A DNA stretch of 64,000 bases from M3007 sp037445225 (GTDB lineage: Bacteria; Bacteroidota; Bacteroidia; Chitinophagales; Saprospiraceae): assembly GCA_037445225.1 (NCBI GenBank), contig JBBIKW010000008.1, forward strand, positions 113,486-177,485, read 5' to 3'. The position numbers and the translations under genes are program-made. The notes beneath the pieces are model-generated. The model was not told the DNA's origin, ran no database searches, and saw only the letters and a program-made list of their open reading frames with translations. Below, piece after piece: positions 59,252-64,000 of this stretch (within the stretch, counting starts at the first letter, position 1; the number at the start of each line of letters is the position of its first letter).

Positions 59252-61750
59252 ATGGGGTATCCGTTGGAAGAAGTGGCGCGAGTTCTCGGTGCCCGTTGGT
59301 TGCAGAGACCCTCGAAAGGCAGGGAGGTCGATCAGTTACTGTTAGACAGCAGGGGGCCTGCTGCGCCCTCGAGAAGCCTGTTTTTCGCCATAGTGGGGCC
59401 GCGGCACGACGGACACGCCTTTGTGGAAGCGGCCTATCAAGCGGGAGTGCGCCAGTTCGTCGTCGGCCGCGAAGTAGCCCTCGAGGCGATGCCCGATGCG
59501 GCCGTCCTCCAGGTAGCCGATACGGTGGAGGCGCTGCAGCAACTGGCCGCTTACCACCGTCAGCGCTTCAACCTGCCGATCATCGGCATCACAGGGAGCA
59601 ATGGCAAGACAGTCGTAAAGGAGTGGCTGTATCAACTTATCGGTCACCACTACCGAGTAGTGCGCAGCCCCAAGAGCTACAACTCGCAGGTAGGCGTACC
59701 GCTATCGGTCTGGGCCATAAAGCCGGAGCACACGCTGGGCATCTTTGAAGCCGGCATCTCGCAGATGGGCGAAATGGAGCGCCTCAGCCGCATCATCCGC
59801 CCTACCATCGGCATCTTTACCAACCTTGGGCCGGCACATCGAGAGGGCTTTCCGTCAGAAGAGGTCAAGCTGCGGGAAAAGATGCGGCTGTTCGAGCACG
59901 CTGAAGTGCTCATCCATTGCGCCGACCACCTGCCCATCGCAGCCGTAGCTCGAGAATGGCAGGCGCAAAAGGCTGGCCGCCGCTTGCTCTCTTGGTCGAA
60001 AGAAGGCCGCCCAGCCGACATTACCTTCTACGACCTCCGCCCGGAGGCCGGTCGGCGCGACGGCATCGCCTTCCGCATGAGACACGTCCGCTCCGACGGC
60101 ATCGAAGAGCGCTGTCGCTTCCGCCTTCCCTTTTCCGATGCCGCTTCGATCGAAAATGCCTGCCATTGTTTGGCCGCCCTGTCGCTGTTAGGTGTGCCGA
60201 TGGCGTCCGTCGGCCGGCGGCTCAGGCGGCTGGAGGCAGTCGATATGCGCTTGGCATGGAAAGTCGGCGTGAACCGATGCATCCTCTTGGACGATGCCTA
60301 CAGCAACGACCCCGCCTCGCTGCACATTGCCCTACAGTCGGCGCGCCGCCAATGGCCGGAGGGGAAGCTGACCCTCATCCTCTCCGACTTTTTGCAGGTG
60401 GGCGCCCATAAGCGCCAGCTCTACGCAGAAATAGCCCAGCTCCTGCGCGCCTATCGAGTGGGGCGGCTCCTCGGCGTGGGGGCCGACGTCCGCTTGCTCC
60501 AACCGCAGTTAGACCCGAGCGTAGAAGCCGCCTTTTACCCGGATACGGCCGCCCTCCTGCAAGACCTCTCGCGCCTATCCTTCCACGACGAGTTGATTTT
60601 GGTCAAAGGCGCTCGCGTCTTTGGCTTAGAGCGCGCGGTACAGCGCTTAGAGCAGAAGGCCCACCGCACCGTGTTAGAGATCAATCTCAACGCCGTTGCG
60701 CACAACCTCGGTGTCTTTGCTCGGTGCCTACGCCCTGGCGTAAAGATGATGGTCATGGTCAAAGCCGCCGGCTACGGCAGCGGAGCGGTGGAGTTGGCGC
60801 GCGCACTCGCCGCGCATCGGGTCGATTACTTAGGCGTGGCCTACACCGACGAGGGAGTAGAGTTGCGGCGCAGCCACATCGTGCTGCCTATCCTCGTGCT
60901 CAACCCAGAGCCCGCCAGCTTCGACGCCCTGCTGCGCTACCGCTTAGAGCCGGAAGTCTACAGCCTGTCGCTGCTCGAAGCACTGGCGCACGCTACAGGC
61001 AAACACCGCCTGCCCATCCACCTCAAGCTAGACACCGGCATGCACCGCTTGGGCATGACGGCAAGCGACTTACCCGCCCTCATCGAGTACCTCAAGCGCT
61101 ACCCGCACCTCCACGTACAGTCTGTGTTTTCGCACTTAGTAGGCAGCGACACACCCGCCCACGACGCCTTCACGCGCGCGCAAGTCGCCGAATTCGTGCG
61201 CCTATACGAACTCCTCGCTCAAGCATTGGGCTACCGGCCCTTGCGGCATATAGCCAACAGCGGCGCCATCGCGCGGTTTCCGGAGTATCACTTCGACATG
61301 GTGCGCTTGGGCATTGGCCTGTATGGTGTGGAGGCCGGTCCGTGGGCGGCCGAGCTGCGCCCCGTGCACACGCTCAAGGCGACCATCAGCCAAATCAAAT
61401 CGCTGCCCGCCGGCGAAACGGTGGGCTACAACCGCCGCGGACAGTTGAGCCGCCCCAGCCGCATCGCTACCATCAGTATCGGATACGCCGACGGCCTATT
61501 GCGCTTAGCTGGAAACGGGCGATACGCCATCCTCATCCACGGCCAGCGCGCCCCTACCGTGGGGAACATCTGCATGGATATGACCATGGTGGACGTCACC
61601 GACATCCCTCAGGCCAAAGAGGGAGACGAGGTCCTTGTCTTTGGCGAACAGCCTTCTCTGCAAGAATTAGCCGACTGCCTTCAGACCATCCCCTACGAAG
61701 TGCTGACCAACATCTCGGAGCGGGTGAAGCGCATCTACTGGCAGGAGTAG
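59252..61750 (+). CDS. MurF-alanine racemase fusion
   Basis: Two cell-wall enzymes in one 832-residue chain, a fusion usual in Bacteroidota. Residues 1-~445 are MurF (adds D-Ala-D-Ala to UDP-MurNAc-tripeptide): P-loop ITGSNGKT with Lys119, NSQVGVPLSVW and EAGISQMGEMERL. Residues ~455-832 are alanine racemase (makes D-Ala): PLP Lys504 in VMVKAAGYGSG, the catalytic Tyr in VGYNRRGQL, and GNICMDMTMVDVTD. In MurF the P-loop is intact, so both halves look active. The ATG at 59252 is chosen; a GTG at 59213 falls inside the tRNA-Cys terminator. Confidence 0.95.
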   Translation: MGYPLEEVARVLGARWLQRPSKGREVDQLLLDSRGPAAPSRSLFFAIVGPRHDGHAFVEAAYQAGVRQFVVGREVALEAMPDAAVLQVADTVEALQQLAAYHRQRFNLPIIGITGSNGKTVVKEWLYQLIGHHYRVVRSPKSYNSQVGVPLSVWAIKPEHTLGIFEAGISQMGEMERLSRIIRPTIGIFTNLGPAHREGFPSEEVKLREKMRLFEHAEVLIHCADHLPIAAVAREWQAQKAGRRLLSWSKEGRPADITFYDLRPEAGRRDGIAFRMRHVRSDGIEERCRFRLPFSDAASIENACHCLAALSLLGVPMASVGRRLRRLEAVDMRLAWKVGVNRCILLDDAYSNDPASLHIALQSARRQWPEGKLTLILSDFLQVGAHKRQLYAEIAQLLRAYRVGRLLGVGADVRLLQPQLDPSVEAAFYPDTAALLQDLSRLSFHDELILVKGARVFGLERAVQRLEQKAHRTVLEINLNAVAHNLGVFARCLRPGVKMMVMVKAAGYGSGAVELARALAAHRVDYLGVAYTDEGVELRRSHIVLPILVLNPEPASFDALLRYRLEPEVYSLSLLEALAHATGKHRLPIHLKLDTGMHRLGMTASDLPALIEYLKRYPHLHVQSVFSHLVGSDTPAHDAFTRAQVAEFVRLYELLAQALGYRPLRHIANSGAIARFPEYHFDMVRLGIGLYGVEAGPWAAELRPVHTLKATISQIKSLPAGETVGYNRRGQLSRPSRIATISIGYADGLLRLAGNGRYAILIHGQRAPTVGNICMDMTMVDVTDIPQAKEGDEVLVFGEQPSLQELADCLQTIPYEVLTNISERVKRIYWQE

Positions 61751-61792
61751 AACTTTCGTCCTAAAGCCGCCAAACGGAGTGTCCTGCGCCGC

Positions 61793-61800
61793 TACCTTTG
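61793..61800 (+). promoter_or_regulatory. -7 element of sdaA
   Basis: TACCTTTG, perfect TAnnTTTG match, 7 bases before the sdaA ATG. The leader would be nearly or fully absent. No clear -33 element is seen. Confidence 0.45.
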
Positions 61801-61807
61801 TACGGCC

Positions 61808-63226
61808 ATGGAGCGGATTAGTGTTTTCGACATCTTCAAGATCGGCGTGGGCCCCTCCAGCTCACACACGATGGGGCCGTGGCGCGCAGCCCAGCGCTTC
61901 GTGCGCGCCATACGCCGCGGCGAGCGGCTCGACCACGTGGTCGCCGTACAAGTGGACCTGTACGGCTCGCTGGCTAAGACCGGCAAAGGGCACGGCACCG
62001 ACTTGGCCGTGGCGTTGGGGCTTAACGGCGACGACCCAGAGACCACTCCCGAAGATGCGGTGACGAGCACCTACGAGCGCATCTGCCGCGAAAGGCAGCT
62101 CCATTTGGGCGGCCAGCACCTACTGGCCTTCGACCCGGAGCGCGACATCTTTTTCCACTACCGCGAGACGCTTCCCTACCACGCTAACGGCCTGACGTTT
62201 CGCGCGTTTTTCCGCGACGGCAACGGCCTTAGCCGAACGTATTACTCCGTAGGCGGCGGGTTTGTGGTGGAGGAAGGCGAGCTAACCGCCGGCAGCGAGG
62301 TGACCCTACCCTTCCCTATCGACCGAGCCGTCGATTTGGCGCGCTGGTGCCGCCAAGAAGGACAAGCCATCTCCGACATCGTCTTGCGCAACGAGCTCGC
62401 GTGGCGCTCGGCTGAAGCGGTGCGCGCAGGGCTGTTGCGCATTTGGGATGTCATGCGGCGCTGCATATATAAGGGGTGCCATGCGGAGGGCATCTTGCCC
62501 GGCGGGCTGGGCGTCGTTCGGCGCGCCAGCGCGCTCAACCGGCGCCTGCTGGGCGACCGCCCATATGCGCGCCACGTAGACGACTGGATGCGGGCCATCC
62601 AAGCGCAGCCCAACACCTTTCGCGACATCCTCAACTGGGTCAGCTGCTTCGCCCTGGCTGTCAACGAAGAAAACGCCGCCTTTGGGCGGGTAGTGACGGC
62701 GCCCACCAACGGCGCTGCCGGCGTCATTCCGGCCGTGTTGATGTACGGCGTCTGTTTTTGCCCGGAGTTCCGCTCCGACGAAGAGGTAGTGCGCTTCCTT
62801 CTGACGGCTGGCGAGATCGGCAGCGTGTTCAAAAAAGGCGCCACCATCTCAGCAGCGATGGGCGGCTGTCAGGCCGAGATCGGCGTCTCCTCCGCCATGG
62901 CCGCTGCCGCACTGACCGAGCGCCTGGGCGGCTCGCCCGACCAAGCACTCATGGCCGCCGAGATCGCTATGGAACACCACTTGGGCATGACGTGCGACCC
63001 TATTGGCGGGCTGGTACAAGTGCCCTGCATCGAGCGCAACACCATGGGCGCCATCAAAGCCATCACAGCGGCCCAGATCGCCCTGGGAAGCGATCCCACC
63101 AAAGCAAAGGTTTCCTTAGATGCCGTCATCCAGACCATGAAGGAAACCGCACTCGACATGAGCCACAAGTACAAAGAGACGGCCGACGGAGGTCTGGCCA
63201 TCACCGTAGGCTTGGCCGAGTGCTGA
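61808..63226 (+). CDS. sdaA: L-serine ammonia-lyase (L-serine dehydratase)
   Basis: Iron-sulfur enzyme of 472 residues converting L-serine to pyruvate and ammonia. The beta domain starts with SVFDIFKIGVGPSSSHTMGP. The alpha domain has VTAPTNGAAGVIPAVL, and the cluster Cys residues lie in MGGCQAEIG, GMTCDPIGG and VPCIERN. Both domains are in one chain, as in E. coli SdaA. The ATG at 61808 agrees with the family start and a very near promoter element. Confidence 0.96.
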   Translation: MERISVFDIFKIGVGPSSSHTMGPWRAAQRFVRAIRRGERLDHVVAVQVDLYGSLAKTGKGHGTDLAVALGLNGDDPETTPEDAVTSTYERICRERQLHLGGQHLLAFDPERDIFFHYRETLPYHANGLTFRAFFRDGNGLSRTYYSVGGGFVVEEGELTAGSEVTLPFPIDRAVDLARWCRQEGQAISDIVLRNELAWRSAEAVRAGLLRIWDVMRRCIYKGCHAEGILPGGLGVVRRASALNRRLLGDRPYARHVDDWMRAIQAQPNTFRDILNWVSCFALAVNEENAAFGRVVTAPTNGAAGVIPAVLMYGVCFCPEFRSDEEVVRFLLTAGEIGSVFKKGATISAAMGGCQAEIGVSSAMAAAALTERLGGSPDQALMAAEIAMEHHLGMTCDPIGGLVQVPCIERNTMGAIKAITAAQIALGSDPTKAKVSLDAVIQTMKETALDMSHKYKETADGGLAITVGLAEC

Positions 63227-63252
63227 GCCCTTCCTTTTCAAGAAGGCTCAGC
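63222..63252. terminator. Hairpin between convergent sdaA and repeat-protein genes
   Basis: GCTGAGCC-TTC pairs with GAA-GGCTCAGC (11 bp, one bulged C), overlapping the sdaA stop codon. No T-run on either strand, so activity is uncertain. Confidence 0.4.
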
Positions 63253-63261
63253 GCCCCGACG

Positions 63262-63804
63262 TCAATTGCGCCGATCGCGCCGGTCACGGCGGTCCTCGCG
63301 CCGATCCCGCACATCCTCACGCCGATCCCGCACGTCTTCGCGCCGATCGCGCACGTCCTCCAAGCGGTCTAATGGCCCACCTTGGCGCCGAGCATCGCGG
63401 ATGTCCTCGCGCCGATCCCGCACATCCTCACGCCGATCCCGCACGTCTTCGCGCCGATCGCGCACGTCCTCCAAGCGGTCTAATGGCCCACCTTGGCGCC
63501 GAGCATCGCGGATGTCCTCGCGCCGATCCCGCACATCCTCACGCCGATCCCGCACGTCTTCGCGCCGATCCCGCACGTCCTCCAAGCGGTCTAATGGCCC
63601 ACCTTGGCGCCGAGCATCGCGGATGTCCTCGCGCCGGTCGCGGACATCTTCGCGGCGATCGCGGCGGTTCTCGCGCCGATCGCGCACGTCCTCCCGCCGG
63701 TCGCGCACCTCCGGGCGCACTACCTGCGCTGCACCGGAAAATGCCCACCCCGCATTCAAAGCAAACGCCGCAAAAAGCGCTATCCAAAACTTTTCTTTGC
63801 CCAT
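63262..63804 (-). CDS. Secreted, highly charged Asp/Arg repeat protein
   Basis: A 180-residue protein. A signal peptide (residues 1-~27, ending SGAAQ) is followed by an almost unbroken run of short units such as EDVRDRR, grouped into three copies of a 37-residue block that ends RRQGGPL. The composition is nearly all Asp, Arg, Glu and Val, so it is probably helical or disordered and very polar. No cysteine and no enzyme motif. Similar low-complexity proteins are found in scattered bacteria with no known function. The ATG at 63804 is used; a TTG seven codons earlier is unlikely. Confidence 0.65.
   Translation of the reverse strand: MGKEKFWIALFAAFALNAGWAFSGAAQVVRPEVRDRREDVRDRRENRRDRREDVRDRREDIRDARRQGGPLDRLEDVRDRREDVRDRREDVRDRREDIRDARRQGGPLDRLEDVRDRREDVRDRREDVRDRREDIRDARRQGGPLDRLEDVRDRREDVRDRREDVRDRREDRRDRRDRRN
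63294..63635. repeat. Tandem DNA repeat, 111-bp period, about three copies
   Basis: The marker CAAGCGGTCTAATGGCC recurs at 63361, 63472 and 63583, exactly 111 bases apart, with near-identical sequence between copies. Smaller 15-21 base sub-repeats (CGCCGATCCCGCAC) occur inside. The period is a multiple of three, so the protein frame is kept and copy number can change freely. Confidence 0.9.
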
Positions 63805-63872
63805 AAAATTTCTCTTTTGAAACAATCCTGCCTCCTTAGACGCCCTGCCGACAAAAAAGTTTAAGGCGCGTC

Positions 63873-64000
63873 GGGCTTTGTTGCATGAATCCCCGTCTTA
63901 GTTTAGCACTCCCTTTCCCGTTTACAGATCAAGCGACTTTAACCGACCTTGGAGCTGCGATTTGAATAAATTGGTTAAGCACCGCCGCTTTGACGGCGGC
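63873..64000 (+). mobile_element. Possible end of an IS5-family (IS903-group) element
   Basis: GGCTTTGTTGCATGAATC at 63874-63891 matches 16 of 18 bases of the IS903 terminal inverted repeat as I recall it (GGCTTTGTTGAATAAATC). No transposase can be read in the remaining ~110 bases, and the other end and target duplication lie outside the window, so this is tentative. The last bases form a CCGCCG/CGGCGG hairpin. Confidence 0.35.

Noticed and set aside
60724..61764. 346-residue Arg/His-rich frame within murF-alr
   Set aside because: It is a shifted frame of the alanine racemase domain in GC-rich DNA, with no protein-like motif.
63294..63635. Regular repeats as a CRISPR array
   Set aside because: Units are 111 bases, nearly identical throughout and coding in frame; there are no unique spacers or cas genes.
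63266..63820. Plus-strand open frames rich in Arg/Ser (184, 144 and 86 residues) across the tandem repeat
   Set aside because: They are the antisense of the Asp/Arg repeat gene; the 111-bp period keeps them open. Only the minus-strand frame has a signal peptide.
63982..64000. CCGCCG/CGGCGG hairpin at the right edge as a terminator
   Set aside because: The sequence stops at the hairpin, so no T-run or gene context can be judged.

Overview
This window comes from a member of the Bacteroidota. The evidence is a SusC/SusD/SusE outer-membrane uptake locus, a MurF-alanine racemase fusion, lipoproteins with Bacteroidota-style lipoboxes, a complex I operon with a short NuoG, and promoters with the Bacteroidota -7 element TAnnTTTG. 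Genes are densely packed on both strands and often overlap by a few bases. The class or order cannot be settled from the sequence alone. All calls come from reading the sequence and protein motifs; no database was searched.

Layout. 1-13 kb is mostly housekeeping: the C-terminal part of a secreted zinc metalloprotease, a nucleoside phosphorylase, an SH3-like lipoprotein, a GDP-mannose 3,5-epimerase-like enzyme with murQ, lpxK, tRNA-Phe, a degenerate M90-like peptidase with recO, accD with an HsdR_N protein, a polyprenyl diphosphate synthase and 3-hydroxyanthranilate dioxygenase. 13.2-21.4 kb is a SusC-SusD-SusE locus. Its SusD carries an internal pair of domains nearly the same as those of the neighbouring SusE, and it is followed by a frameshifted serine beta-lactamase-like hydrolase. 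21.4-31 kb holds a coiled-coil membrane protein, a TPR-linked LytS-type histidine kinase, a PiT-like membrane protein with cdsA, a glycosyltransferase and purC, then a subtilisin with two SH3 domains and a Nudix-type regulator.

31-45 kb has an HU/SPOR-like membrane protein with methylmalonyl-CoA epimerase. A minus-strand respiratory operon follows: a fused FeS-NrfD membrane subunit, a molybdopterin oxidoreductase and a SulP anion transporter, with a perfect CRP/FNR-like palindrome upstream. After it come a GT39-like enzyme, tatD, a glutaminyl cyclase-like M28 enzyme and cysS. 45-57 kb is one minus-strand complex I operon, nuoABCDE-DUF2750-nuoFGHIJKLM, with no nuoN and an extra DUF2750 gene. 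57-64 kb holds folD, a DoxX protein, tRNA-Cys, murF-alr, sdaA, a repeat-rich secreted protein and, at the right edge, what may be the end of an IS5-family element.

The genes joined most clearly by function are the respiratory ones: complex I feeds electrons into the quinone pool, and the molybdenum enzyme with its membrane-fused FeS subunit would exchange electrons with the same pool. The pairing of that enzyme with a SulP transporter suggests sulfite or another sulfur oxyanion as substrate; this is an inference.
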